Part shown: positions 1-6,881 of the stretch, in pieces | How the letters are laid out: each line of letters opens with the position of its first letter | Position numbering within the stretch: the stretch's first letter is position 1 | From: Methanosarcinales archaeon | GTDB lineage: Archaea; Halobacteriota; Methanosarcinia; Methanosarcinales; Methanocomedenaceae | NCBI GenBank assembly: GCA_030638625.1 | Contig: DAOWEE010000329.1 | Span: 1-7,192 of the forward strand | Direction of reading: 5' to 3' | Length of the DNA stretch: 7,192 nucleotides | The notes under the pieces: generated by a model | The model's input: the letters and a program-made list of their open reading frames with translations, nothing else | Told to the model about the DNA's origin: nothing | Database searches by the model: none | Translations under genes and position numbers: made by a program

Positions 1-74
1 ATAACTAAATCACTGGGCAGGGTAAATGTAGAGTGCAGCACTATCATCTTGCTGATAATGTCATCGTCACTCAT
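1..74 (-). CDS. mmp6: Methanogenesis marker protein 6, N-terminal fragment (gene runs off the left edge)
   Basis: Only the first 24 codons lie in the window. The reading frame opens with ATG at 74-72 and stays open to base 1, giving a start MSDDDIISKMIVLH followed by a segment containing TLPSDLV. The ATG overlaps the stop of the marker 3 gene (ATGAGTGA, 8 nt shared), and a strong Shine-Dalgarno GGAGGTG (88-82) sits 7 nt upstream inside the 3' end of that gene, so translational coupling is likely. Marker protein 6 is a small protein conserved in MCR-containing archaea and often encoded next to markers 3, 5, 15 and 17; its biochemical role is not established. The assignment rests on the gene order and on the short N-terminus, which resembles the family as I recall it. 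The existence of the gene is well supported by start, RBS and overlap; its name is less certain. Confidence 0.62.
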   Translation of the reverse strand, partial: MSDDDIISKMIVLHSTFTLPSDLV

Positions 75-1614
75 CCTGCTCCACCTCCATCACATAGACG
101 ATATCGCCCTTTTTGAACGCCTCTAATTTAATGGCATCAGTCACTTTTCCAATAATATTGGTACAGTGGAACTTCTCACCTGTGGGGCCGTATCGCTCAT
201 CATCCACACCCTTAACCCCTATCAATCCGTACGTCTTAGAAGCCTGGTTAGTCACACCCATCTCGCCTGCAAGAACCATATCTTTTGGTGTATTTTCAGG
301 CATAATCTCCTTGTATGACTCTACTCTTTTTATGGTCTTTAACAGAGTGGTGTTCTCATAAGTGAAATCCACCGGCAGTGGGCCAAGTGGCCGTTCCTTA
401 AGTTTAAGGGCATGTTTGAAATACTCCACTGTCGTGGGTGCTTTATCATAATAAAATTCTATGTGTATCAACTGGTCAGGCGGGATGCAAAAAGCAGATA
501 TTTTACCCCCCTCCAATATCTCCATTGTGGTTTCCGGACGCTGTTCAACTACTATGGCATCGTCTCCCTCATAACCCCCAATCTCCAGAATAAGCCCTCG
601 TTCCCGGGCAAGTTCAGCGGCATCATTGATGTTCAGGCCCAAAAACATGACACGCTCAGGCGTTGCAATCACAGTAAGTTTATTGCCATTTTCAGCAAGC
701 TTTACCAATTCTATTCCCTTAGTAATGCTTCCAACAATTGAATGTGCCACGCTGCTGGTACGGTCCTCCTTTGAGATGAATACCCTGCCCATTCCATCAC
801 CCTGGGTACGTACCGCCACACTACCTTCTGAGCGGGAATCCAGCGATTCGAAAGTACAAATTTCACCTTTGAGTACATCATCCACTACATAAGAACTGGA
901 TATATCATCCACCCTGAAATACCCGTGACGTACCAGCCCAAGGAAATGTTCTGCACCTTCCGGTGATTCTGATTTCATTTCAACTGCAAAATAAGTGAAT
1001 ATCTTCATGCCATCCTCAAGTGCAGTGTCCATGTCAGTAGTAGTAATCTTATCTGTCAGGGTTTCCCATTTTATAACCGGCTCGATATCAGTAATGATAT
1101 CCCCCTGTTCCAGTTTTGCAAGGATGTTCTTGCTGGTTATGACCCTGGCAAATACACCGCCGTCAACCGGAGAGCCGTGAGATGCCGTATGATTGCCTTT
1201 TGCAATTATCACATAAGTGTTCTTGGCATCATAACCGCCAGCACCAAAGATAATATCATACCTCTTATACGCAAATGTACCTCTATCGGGTTTAATACCA
1301 GTTTCAACCGGACCAAAAGCCACTGCATCCGGAGTTGCCCAATGAGCAGGCAATTCTTTTCCAACAAAATTAGTAGCCCAGGTATTCAAAAATTCAGCCT
1401 TTTCGGAATCCACTTCTATCTTGAACTCACCTTTGTTCGTCTTCACACTGTATTCGGTAGTAAGCTCTTCCCGCTCCCCCCCCCATTTCACAATTCCTAT
1501 GGTTGTGCCCTTGTTGTGGGTTGTCTGTGTCTTTGTCAGCAACTCGCCCAGTGTGGCTTTCTCTTCAATCTCTATTGAAAGTTCATTCAACTCAACTGTG
1601 ATAGTGCCGCTCAC
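67..1614 (-). CDS. mmp3: Methanogenesis marker protein 3 (UPF0288 family, cyclophilin-like; MCR activation complex partner)
   Basis: A 515-residue soluble protein, about the usual full length for the family. It starts at GTG (1614-1612) with GGAGG (1626-1622) 7 nt upstream; no better start is visible. Residues 1-70 look like a small beta-grasp-type domain (ITVELNELSIEIEEKATLGELL, then GTTIGIVKWGG around 36-46). The body is beta-rich. A segment IHIEFYYDKAPTTVEYF (383-399) recalls cyclophilin-type domains, and a C-terminal conserved-looking block GLIGVKGVDDERYGPTGEKF spans 463-482. There are three cysteines (253, 376, 484), not arranged as an iron-sulfur motif. No signal peptide or membrane segment is seen. 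Marker 3 occurs in MCR-encoding archaea and has been reported in the ATP-driven MCR activation complex with McrC, Mmp7, Mmp17 and A2. Its position directly downstream of atwA (73-nt gap to the GTG start) and coupled to mmp6 fits that role. A run of nine G (1484-1476) lies at codons 44-47; the frame is intact. Confidence 0.9.
   Translation of the reverse strand: MSGTITVELNELSIEIEEKATLGELLTKTQTTHNKGTTIGIVKWGGEREELTTEYSVKTNKGEFKIEVDSEKAEFLNTWATNFVGKELPAHWATPDAVAFGPVETGIKPDRGTFAYKRYDIIFGAGGYDAKNTYVIIAKGNHTASHGSPVDGGVFARVITSKNILAKLEQGDIITDIEPVIKWETLTDKITTTDMDTALEDGMKIFTYFAVEMKSESPEGAEHFLGLVRHGYFRVDDISSSYVVDDVLKGEICTFESLDSRSEGSVAVRTQGDGMGRVFISKEDRTSSVAHSIVGSITKGIELVKLAENGNKLTVIATPERVMFLGLNINDAAELARERGLILEIGGYEGDDAIVVEQRPETTMEILEGGKISAFCIPPDQLIHIEFYYDKAPTTVEYFKHALKLKERPLGPLPVDFTYENTTLLKTIKRVESYKEIMPENTPKDMVLAGEMGVTNQASKTYGLIGVKGVDDERYGPTGEKFHCTNIIGKVTDAIKLEAFKKGDIVYVMEVEQDE
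82..88 (-). promoter_or_regulatory. Ribosome binding site of the mmp6 gene inside mmp3
   Basis: GGAGGTG on the minus strand, 7 nt before the ATG at 74. It lies within the last codons of mmp3 and decides the start of the overlapping downstream gene. Confidence 0.7.
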
Positions 1615-1621
1615 TAACAGT

Positions 1622-1626
1622 CCTCC
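1622..1626 (-). promoter_or_regulatory. Ribosome binding site of mmp3
   Basis: GGAGG on the minus strand 7 nt before the GTG at 1614. It supports GTG as the true start of mmp3. Confidence 0.7.
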
Positions 1627-1687
1627 ATATCAAAATACCCATAGTCCATGATACTTACCTGCTATACCTAATATTTACAGATAAAAA

Positions 1688-3310
1688 CTATAATTCTTTC
1701 GATATGCCTTCCAGTGATTCTTCGCGTTCCTCTTTTGTCAGACGGCTTAGCACTTCGGCCGTATCGCCGATATCCACAATCTTACCCAATCTCATCAGGG
1801 CAGCCCGGTCACATACCTCGGCAACAAAGTCCATATCATGGGACACAATCACAAATGTTTCGCCCATGGTCTCCCTGGCATGCAGGATTGATTTGGACAC
1901 CTCTATCTTTGTGATAGGGTCCATTGTACCTGTGGGTTCGTCAAATACCAGTATCCTGGGTTCCTTCATCAGTACAGCTGCCATTGCCACCCTGTGTCGC
2001 TCCCCTTCACTTAGTTCATCCGGCATCTTAAACAGGATGCCTTTGGCCTTTTGTTCTGAAAAGCCCGTAGTGGTAAGCGTATATATGGCCTTACGTTCCC
2101 CAAGTTCATGAGGGAGTTCCAGACCAATGGATTCTGTGAGGTTATCTATAACATTCCTGTGCGGATACAGGCTGTATTCCTGGTGCAACACACCGATATA
2201 TTTAGTGGCTCGTCCCTTGCCGTGGTAACCCATTATTCGCATGTCTATCCATTCATCGCCAATCCTGATGTCAATTTCACCCTCAGTGGGCTGTAAATTA
2301 CCAGTGATAATCTTGGATGTTGTTGTCTTTCCAGCGCCACTCACACCGATTATCCCGAATATCTCTCCTTCACGCACTTCAAAATCAATGCCATCTACTG
2401 CATTGACTACGCCGCGGTCAAGAGAGAAATATTTCATTTTCAGGTTCTTGGATTTTATGACAGGTTCGCCAATATTGATTTCATGTTTCTCTATTTCACC
2501 GGCCTGTTCCATGAATTTAGCACTGACGGTCTTCGGGTCACCTTCTGCCACAATTTTACCATCTTCAAGCCAGATTGCCTTGTGTGAGAGTTCCTCGATT
2601 ACCTTGGGCCAGTGGGAGGTGATTACCAGCGACATTTTGTATTCTTTAACCGCATGCATTATACCTTCGTGTACAAGTTCTGCAGTCTTGGGGTCCAATG
2701 TACCCGTGGGTTCATCCGCAATGAGCATCATGGGGTCTTTGACCAATTGCCTTGCCAGTACCACACGCTGTTTTTCTCCACCGCTGAGTTCCCTGGCAAT
2801 GTGCATCATTCTATGGGACAGGTTCACCTTATCAAGCAGGTCTGCTGCCTTATGAATCGCATTGGGTCCTTTCTCCCCTATCTCGGTCAGGGCGTTCATC
2901 ACGTTCACAATAACCCGTTCATCACCGTACAGGGCAAAAGTCCGCTGAAGCATAATAGCAAGACGCCTGGAAACGCCTTTCCTTGCCGGGTCGTTCATGG
3001 AAAGAGATACAAAATCAGCAGTTAATTCTTTCATGTCACCGCTGCACTTGCGGCATGAAGTGCCTACTTTACTCGGTGGTTCAATGATACCACATTTTTC
3101 ACACTGGGCCACGTGATATATAACCTGGCCTGATATCCGTTCATACTCTTCCACCCCCCTTAGTACATGCATGAGTATTGACTTACCGGCACCGCTTTTG
3201 CCGAGAATCCCCACTGATTCGCCTTCATTGATTGTAAGATTGATGTTCTTCAACACATCCACGTCATCAAAACCCACTGACAGGTCCTTTATTTCGATAA
3301 ATACTGACGT
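1688..3310 (-). CDS. atwA: Methyl-coenzyme M reductase activation component A2, twin ABC ATPase, with apparent ACG start
   Basis: A soluble protein with two ABC ATPase domains and no membrane segment. It supplies the ATP-dependent step in reductive activation of MCR. With the start at 3310 it has 540 residues. Domain 1: Walker A GKSGAGKS 37-44, Q-loop Gln122, signature LSGGE 175-179, Walker B/Glu MLIADEP 195-201, switch His233. Between Walker A and the Q-loop, CEKC (70-73) and CRKC (86-89) form a zinc-ribbon-like insertion. Domain 2: Walker A GVSGAGKT 322-329, Gln377, signature LSEGE 433-437 (Gly to Glu), Walker B ILVFDEP 453-459, His491. The first conventional start is GTG at 3277, but it would remove the first beta strand (FIEIKDLSVGF). 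The strong AGGAGG (3324-3319) lies 8 nt before an in-frame ACG at 3310. The codons from there read SVFIEIKDLS into the family fold, and no ATG, GTG or TTG lies between this ACG and the upstream in-frame stop. Identity is secure; the start is inferred. It is probably cotranscribed with mmp3. Confidence 0.93.
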   Translation of the reverse strand, partial: TSVFIEIKDLSVGFDDVDVLKNINLTINEGESVGILGKSGAGKSILMHVLRGVEEYERISGQVIYHVAQCEKCGIIEPPSKVGTSCRKCSGDMKELTADFVSLSMNDPARKGVSRRLAIMLQRTFALYGDERVIVNVMNALTEIGEKGPNAIHKAADLLDKVNLSHRMMHIARELSGGEKQRVVLARQLVKDPMMLIADEPTGTLDPKTAELVHEGIMHAVKEYKMSLVITSHWPKVIEELSHKAIWLEDGKIVAEGDPKTVSAKFMEQAGEIEKHEINIGEPVIKSKNLKMKYFSLDRGVVNAVDGIDFEVREGEIFGIIGVSGAGKTTTSKIITGNLQPTEGEIDIRIGDEWIDMRIMGYHGKGRATKYIGVLHQEYSLYPHRNVIDNLTESIGLELPHELGERKAIYTLTTTGFSEQKAKGILFKMPDELSEGERHRVAMAAVLMKEPRILVFDEPTGTMDPITKIEVSKSILHARETMGETFVIVSHDMDFVAEVCDRAALMRLGKIVDIGDTAEVLSRLTKEEREESLEGISKEL

Positions 3311-3318
3311 TTGCCTCT

Positions 3319-3324
3319 CCTCCT
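3319..3324 (-). promoter_or_regulatory. Strong Shine-Dalgarno of atwA, pointing to an ACG initiation codon
   Basis: AGGAGG on the minus strand (within AAAGGAGGAG) with an 8-nt spacer to the ACG at 3310-3308. Relative to the GTG at 3277 the spacer would be 41 nt, so this site cannot serve that codon. Only a weak AAGGA precedes the GTG. Confidence 0.75.
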
Positions 3325-3374
3325 TTGAATTCTTATCCTGTTTGTATAGATGTTATAGCTAATAAATATTGTGC

Positions 3375-3390
3375 GTTGTTTATACACAAC
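3375..3390 (-). promoter_or_regulatory. Candidate atwA promoter: TATA-like box inside a short palindrome
   Basis: On the minus strand the sequence reads GTTGT-GTATAA-ACAAC: two 5-nt inverted arms around a TATAAA-like core (3384-3379). Transcription would begin about 25 nt downstream, near 3355-3360, giving a leader of roughly 45 nt before the ACG start and including the AGGAGG. An alternative box is ATATTTATT around 3370-3362. The placement is inferred from base pattern only. The palindrome could be an operator for a repressor competing with TBP. Confidence 0.35.
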
Positions 3391-3555
3391 CACACTCCAA
3401 TCACGAATCGCGCTCAAATGCTACTGCAAAGTTTGCCGGATTGAAATGCACGTTTTGCGATGTAGAGTAGATAGACACATTAGATACATAAATATAACGA
3501 TAATACATTACATTGTGAACTTAATCAATAAAATAATAATTACTGCGCATGGTGA

Positions 3556-5454
3556 TTATTTTTCCGCATCAAGATGTTCTTCAATCTTCTTTTTCAGCAT
3601 GCTGCTGAGTGTCTTGCCGTCAACATTGCCGCGCAGTTCTTTCATGACCTCGCCCATCAATGGTCCTACCGCACCCATGCCGCGCTCCTTCACGAAATCC
3701 ATGCGCTGGGTTATGATGTCTTCTACAATCCGTTCAACACTTTCATCATCAATGCTTTCAAGGTCAAGGCTGGCGGCAGCATCCCGGGCTGTCATTCCGG
3801 GCTGGTCGGACAGAGCTCTAAGTAAGGTCGGTAATGCTTCTTTTGCTACACCGCCTGAGTTGACCAGTTCAAATACCTGTAGAAAATGATTAATGTTTAA
3901 ATTCTCCACAGCTACACCATCACGCCTGAGTTCTGGTAATGTGCTCATCAGGGTAGTGGCCACCAACATTGGGTTTACCCCTTTTACTTCTGACATAACC
4001 TCTTCAAACAACGTGAAATGAGCAGAATATGCCATCCGGCCTGCCAGTTCTTCGTTCAGCCCCCATTCTTTCATGTACCTGTCCTTGCGCTGGGGCAGCA
4101 GTTCAGGCAATTTGACAGCATCCAGCATATCCTGTGTCACAACCACGGGCGGGACATCAGTCTCAGGATACATCCGCGCCGCTCCGGGCAGAGGTCGCAT
4201 GTAGGCTGAGTTGCCGTCAGGCAGTGCCCGCCTTGTCTCTTCCGGCACAGAATCCAGCGCCATCCGTGCCCTCTCTATCGCCATTTGCATAGCCCCACGG
4301 GCACGGTCTTCCAGGTCTGCCACCATTATGACACAGTCCCCTTCCATGGCACCCACGGCCTTCTGCAGGGCATCCACTTCATCAGCGGTTATGCCGTATG
4401 CAGGCAGTTCATCGGTATGGAATATTCCGCCCACACCTGACTTTTTAGCATAGTCAGAGAGTTCAGTACCCAGCCTGCGGCCGGGCTGCACTTCACGGCC
4501 CACTAAACCCGCAAAACCCGCCAACTTCACTGCCATCACTACACCCTTTTTCAGTGCCTTCTTAATGACCTTGGACTGGCTCTGGGCGAACAGGCCAGTA
4601 ACATCAATAATATCCCCGGAAACATCTGCATTTCGGGATTGCAACTCTTCCATGATATCCAGCAGGTTCACCTGCCGCTCAACTTCCTGCTCCACAATGG
4701 TCTCGATAAGGTCCAGGGCTTGCACACCCTTGACCTCCACCCGGGCGCCCCTGGCAATGGAGATGTTCACATCCTGCCTGATGGTACCCAAACCCCGCTT
4801 AACACTGCCTGTTGAGCGCAGCAGCATGCCGATAAGTTCAGCCGTCTCCCTGGCATGGGCCGGAGATACAATATCGGGCTCGGTCCCAATCTCAACCAGG
4901 GGTATGCCTAGCCGGTCCAGGGAATATATCACGCTGTCTCCCTTATCCTCCACCTTCTTGGCAGCCTCCTCCTCCAGGCACAACACACCGATTCCAACAT
5001 TTCCCTGGCTGGTCTCCATATATCCACCAGTGGATGCCAGGGCAGTACGCTGGAATCCAGAGGTATTGGAACCATCTATCACTATCTTGCGCATGGTATG
5101 AATCTCATCAAACACGCGCATATTGAGCATTTTTGCAATCTGTAGAGTGATATCCAGTGCCTCACGGTTCAATTCCCTGGGCGGTTCCTCATCATTCTCT
5201 ACAAGGCAAGTGGTTCCATAAGCTTTATAGATAAAACGTCTGGTCACCATTGCTTCTTCTGCCGCGGCCCGGTCCACTTCCCCCATCTCGCTGCGGGTGG
5301 GGCGCAAATACCTGAAAAATTCAAAATTAGAATCTGCAGTATCCCTTAACGTAGTTGGACAGCCGCAGAACAGTTTTTCCTCTGTATCCAGCTGCTGGTG
5401 TATCTCCAGGCCTGCCATAAGGCCCAGTTTACTATAATCGTACTTGCGGCTCAT
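3556..5454 (-). CDS. gatE: Glutamyl-tRNA(Gln) amidotransferase subunit E
   Basis: A cytosolic subunit of the archaeal GatDE enzyme, which converts Glu-tRNA(Gln) to Gln-tRNA(Gln). GatE binds the tRNA and activates the glutamyl group with ATP, using ammonia released by GatD. The 632-residue length is typical. The GatB/GatE catalytic core shows GLEIHQQL (15-22), FCGCP (29-33), IDGSNTSGFQRT (126-137), GIPLVEIGTEPDI (183-195) and RSTGSVKRGLGTIRQDVN (213-230) leading to VEVKGVQ (239-245). A GAD-type insertion, as in bacterial AspRS, spans about 290-410. RPLPGAARMYPETD (420-433) follows, then a helical tRNA-binding tail of the GatB/YqeY type to the C-terminus (GPLMGEVMKELRG 597-609). This insertion distinguishes GatE from GatB. 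The ATG at 5454 is followed directly by the conserved N-terminus. No Shine-Dalgarno precedes it. GatD is not encoded in the window. The gene stands alone, divergent from the sulfur operon. Confidence 0.97.
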   Translation of the reverse strand: MSRKYDYSKLGLMAGLEIHQQLDTEEKLFCGCPTTLRDTADSNFEFFRYLRPTRSEMGEVDRAAAEEAMVTRRFIYKAYGTTCLVENDEEPPRELNREALDITLQIAKMLNMRVFDEIHTMRKIVIDGSNTSGFQRTALASTGGYMETSQGNVGIGVLCLEEEAAKKVEDKGDSVIYSLDRLGIPLVEIGTEPDIVSPAHARETAELIGMLLRSTGSVKRGLGTIRQDVNISIARGARVEVKGVQALDLIETIVEQEVERQVNLLDIMEELQSRNADVSGDIIDVTGLFAQSQSKVIKKALKKGVVMAVKLAGFAGLVGREVQPGRRLGTELSDYAKKSGVGGIFHTDELPAYGITADEVDALQKAVGAMEGDCVIMVADLEDRARGAMQMAIERARMALDSVPEETRRALPDGNSAYMRPLPGAARMYPETDVPPVVVTQDMLDAVKLPELLPQRKDRYMKEWGLNEELAGRMAYSAHFTLFEEVMSEVKGVNPMLVATTLMSTLPELRRDGVAVENLNINHFLQVFELVNSGGVAKEALPTLLRALSDQPGMTARDAAASLDLESIDDESVERIVEDIITQRMDFVKERGMGAVGPLMGEVMKELRGNVDGKTLSSMLKKKIEEHLDAEK

Positions 5455-5487
5455 GAAAATCTAATGGTCTGGGTGGGGTGTAATATT

Positions 5488-5496
5488 GTATAAAAC
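5488..5496 (-). promoter_or_regulatory. TATA box of gatE (short-leader or leaderless transcript)
   Basis: GTTTTATAC on the minus strand. A start site about 25 nt downstream would fall near 5467, only about a dozen nucleotides before the ATG at 5454. The sequence just before the ATG (CCATTAGATTTTC) has no Shine-Dalgarno, which agrees with leaderless-type initiation. Confidence 0.5.
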
Positions 5497-5549
5497 TATT
5501 GATAATTAGCCATCTTTTCAGGTGTTGATGAGATAACTCAGTATTAACC

Positions 5550-5559
5550 AAATATATAA
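5550..5559 (+). promoter_or_regulatory. TATA box of the V4R-tusA-yeeE operon
   Basis: AAATATATAA preceded by AACC, a good archaeal box A with an A-rich BRE-like flank. A start site about 25 nt on, near 5580, would leave a leader of about 50 nt containing the Shine-Dalgarno of the first gene. It is back to back with the gatE box, about 55 bp away. Confidence 0.5.
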
Positions 5560-5618
5560 GTGTAATAAACTCTCACTATACCATAGACTTTTATTGAATT
5601 GAAAATAAAAAATGTTTC

Positions 5619-5626
5619 AGGTGGAG
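5619..5626 (+). promoter_or_regulatory. Ribosome binding site deciding the start of the V4R gene
   Basis: AGGTGGAG, 5 nt before the ATG at 5632. It favours this start over the TTG at 5599, which would place the site inside the coding sequence. Confidence 0.65.
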
Positions 5627-5631
5627 AGTAT

Positions 5632-6153
5632 ATGCCAGAAAAAAAGTCAATACCATATATATGGCTAGATGAGGAAATTGACCATCCCCTTATGATGGGA
5701 GAGCCTTGTACAATATTGTTCACTGAATCGTTTGCATCATTTACAAATACAGTCCTGAAATTTCTCGGGTCCGGAGCCGGTGCCATTTTGAGAGAAGTTG
5801 GATATGGTATGGGTAAGCGATACGCTGAACTGACCTACAAACAATTTCCTGATTTAAGGGAACTGGATATAGAAACCCAGATAATAGAGATAAGTTCTAT
5901 AATCCTGAGAAATACTGGATGGGGGAATATAGATTTTACAAATATCGACCTTGAGAATCATTCAGTCTCATTCAAATTGTGCAATCATCCTTCATCAGTC
6001 ATGCAAAGAGAAGATGATGACCCGACATGTCATTTGGAAGGAGGGTTGGTCAGCGGCGTAATCGAAATAATCCTTGGTGAAAAACAAACCGCAGTTGATT
6101 TTTCCTGTAATCATGGCAGTAAATGCTGCGATATAGGAATACAAGGTTCATAG
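5632..6153 (+). CDS. V4R (4-vinyl reductase-type) domain protein, first gene of the sulfur operon
   Basis: A 173-residue soluble protein. The ATG at 5632 is preferred because AGGTGGAG (5619-5626) lies 5 nt upstream; a TTG at 5599 has no such site. The fold is suggested by AGAILREVGYGMGKRYAEL (49-67), the helix with spaced glycines found in V4R domains. The C-terminal pattern supports it: CHLEGGLVSGVIEIILG (133-149), then C159, and C165/C166 in FSCNHGSKCCDIGI (157-170). The V4R family (TRAPP/Bet3-like fold) binds small ligands or metals in sensors and enzymes; the name comes from BchJ, and chlorophyll synthesis is not implied here. There is no DNA-binding or kinase domain, so it is a stand-alone V4R protein. 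It lies 19 nt before a TusA gene and in one operon with YeeE halves, suggesting a role in sensing or handling sulfur. That role is inferred. By eye it is more AT-rich than gatE. Confidence 0.78.
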   Translation: MPEKKSIPYIWLDEEIDHPLMMGEPCTILFTESFASFTNTVLKFLGSGAGAILREVGYGMGKRYAELTYKQFPDLRELDIETQIIEISSIILRNTGWGNIDFTNIDLENHSVSFKLCNHPSSVMQREDDDPTCHLEGGLVSGVIEIILGEKQTAVDFSCNHGSKCCDIGIQGS

Positions 6154-6172
6154 CATCTGTGGGAGATATTTT

Positions 6173-6394
6173 ATGAGTTTAGAAATTCTGGATACAAGAG
6201 GAGATATTTGTCCTGTTCCGCTGCTTAAGACAATCAAGAAGATTGCTGCAATGCATAGCGGTGATACACTTACAGTAGTCAGTGACCATCCACCAGCACG
6301 ACGGTCCATCCCAATGGAGATGGACAAACGTGAGATTGAATTTAACTTTGATGAAAAAGGTTTGGAGTTTGAAATCACCGTAAATATTCCATAG
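6173..6394 (+). CDS. TusA/SirA-like sulfur carrier protein
   Basis: A 73-residue protein matching the length and layout of the TusA family. It begins LEILDTRGDICPVPLLKTIKKI, cut here as LDTRGDICPVP (6-16), with the persulfide-carrying Cys13 in the CPxP motif. A helix and then GDTLTVVSDHPPARRSIP (30-47), the typical second strand and helix, follow. GGGAG (6161-6165) stands 7 nt before the ATG. The protein carries sulfur as a cysteine persulfide and hands it to partners. TusA proteins encoded beside YeeE/YedE transporters (YeeD/TsuB type) take part in thiosulfate uptake. It lies 19 nt after the V4R gene and 16 nt before the first transporter half, so it probably receives sulfur from that transporter on the cytoplasmic side. 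It is too short to contain anything beyond the carrier domain. Confidence 0.92.
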   Translation: MSLEILDTRGDICPVPLLKTIKKIAAMHSGDTLTVVSDHPPARRSIPMEMDKREIEFNFDEKGLEFEITVNIP

Positions 6395-6410
6395 CAGTAG
6401 TTGATTAACA

Positions 6411-6881
6411 ATGCGCTACCTTCCGCCGTGGGTTACAGGGCTGATACTGGCTGTATTGAACACACTTCTTTTTTTATATTTCAGCAGCCCATGGGGCATC
6501 GGCGGTGCAGAAATGAAACTGGTTGCCGCCATTGAAAATCTTGTTATACCATCCCATGTTTCATCAAACCTGCACTTCCAGACATTTGCGCCCCAGGTAA
6601 ACTGGTTCGTAATGCTGATAATCGGAATTGTAATAGGTGCCTTCATATCAGCGAATATGGGGCGTGATTTTAAAGTCAGGGTGCCGCAAGAGCGGAAATG
6701 GCTTGCATATACGTTTATCGGCGGCATGCTGATGGGATTGGGTGAGCGCATAGGTAACGGGTGCAACGTGGGGCATATACTATCTGGCGTGCCCCAGTTT
6801 TCTATTGCCAGCATCGTGGGGGGCGCGTTCATAGTCGTGGGCGCGTATGTTGGTTCAAAAATAATTGTGAGGCTGGTCTGA
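6411..6881 (+). CDS. YeeE/YedE (TsuA-like) half transporter, C-terminal-type half
   Basis: A 156-residue membrane protein with hydrophobic segments at about 8-25, 64-82, 98-113 and 131-149. The motif GERIGNGCNVGHILSG (111-126) holds Cys118 and matches the GxRxxxGCxxGHxxSG signature near the end of one-chain YeeE/TsuA transporters. In those proteins a line of cysteines passes thiosulfate-type sulfur across the membrane. PWGIGG (27-32) is another family feature. It is half the size of one-chain members (about 320-350 residues) and would need the product of the next gene to complete the pore. ATG 6411 is the only sensible start, as an in-frame stop lies just upstream. There is no clear Shine-Dalgarno, so translation may depend on the 16-nt closeness to tusA. 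The substrate (thiosulfate, polysulfide, sulfide or a selenium compound) cannot be told from sequence. Confidence 0.88.
   Translation: MRYLPPWVTGLILAVLNTLLFLYFSSPWGIGGAEMKLVAAIENLVIPSHVSSNLHFQTFAPQVNWFVMLIIGIVIGAFISANMGRDFKVRVPQERKWLAYTFIGGMLMGLGERIGNGCNVGHILSGVPQFSIASIVGGAFIVVGAYVGSKIIVRLV

Larger units (their letters stand above)
3311..3555. other. AT-rich intergenic region between gatE and atwA
   Basis: A 245-nt stretch without a convincing gene. On the minus strand it begins after the gatE stop with a T-rich tract (TTATTATTTTATTG, about 3541-3528), which could be an archaeal-type terminator. It ends with the presumed atwA promoter and leader. No tRNA, C/D-box or repeat array was recognised. 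A 35-codon frame (3508-3401, minus) lacks a ribosome binding site and is not called. Confidence 0.6.

Noticed and set aside
1615..1687. Possible internal promoter (GTAAATATTAGG, minus strand) between atwA and mmp3
   Set aside because: The box is weak and the gap short; readthrough from atwA explains mmp3 expression equally well.
2241..2855. A 204-codon plus-strand frame antisense to atwA
   Set aside because: It lies opposite the conserved ABC motifs of atwA, its Ser/Pro-rich composition is that of a mirror frame, and no family is recognised.
3441..3448. ATTGAAAT resembling the 3' tag of archaeal CRISPR repeats
   Set aside because: Only one copy exists, with no repeated units or spacing, so it is chance similarity.
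3401..3508. A 35-codon minus-strand frame in the gap between gatE and atwA
   Set aside because: It has no ribosome binding site and a low-complexity Tyr/Ser-rich start, overlaps the presumed atwA promoter, and has no recognisable similarity.
3371..3889. A 172-codon plus-strand frame running from the intergenic gap into gatE
   Set aside because: Most of it is antisense to the conserved C-terminus of gatE. The product is Ser/Arg-rich in the way of shadow frames, and there is no promoter or ribosome site.
4565..5101. A 178-codon plus-strand frame antisense to gatE
   Set aside because: It is a shadow of the conserved gatE core with no start signals of its own.
5599..5631. N-terminal extension of the V4R protein from a TTG codon
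   Set aside because: No Shine-Dalgarno precedes the TTG, and the real one (5619-5626) would fall inside the extension.
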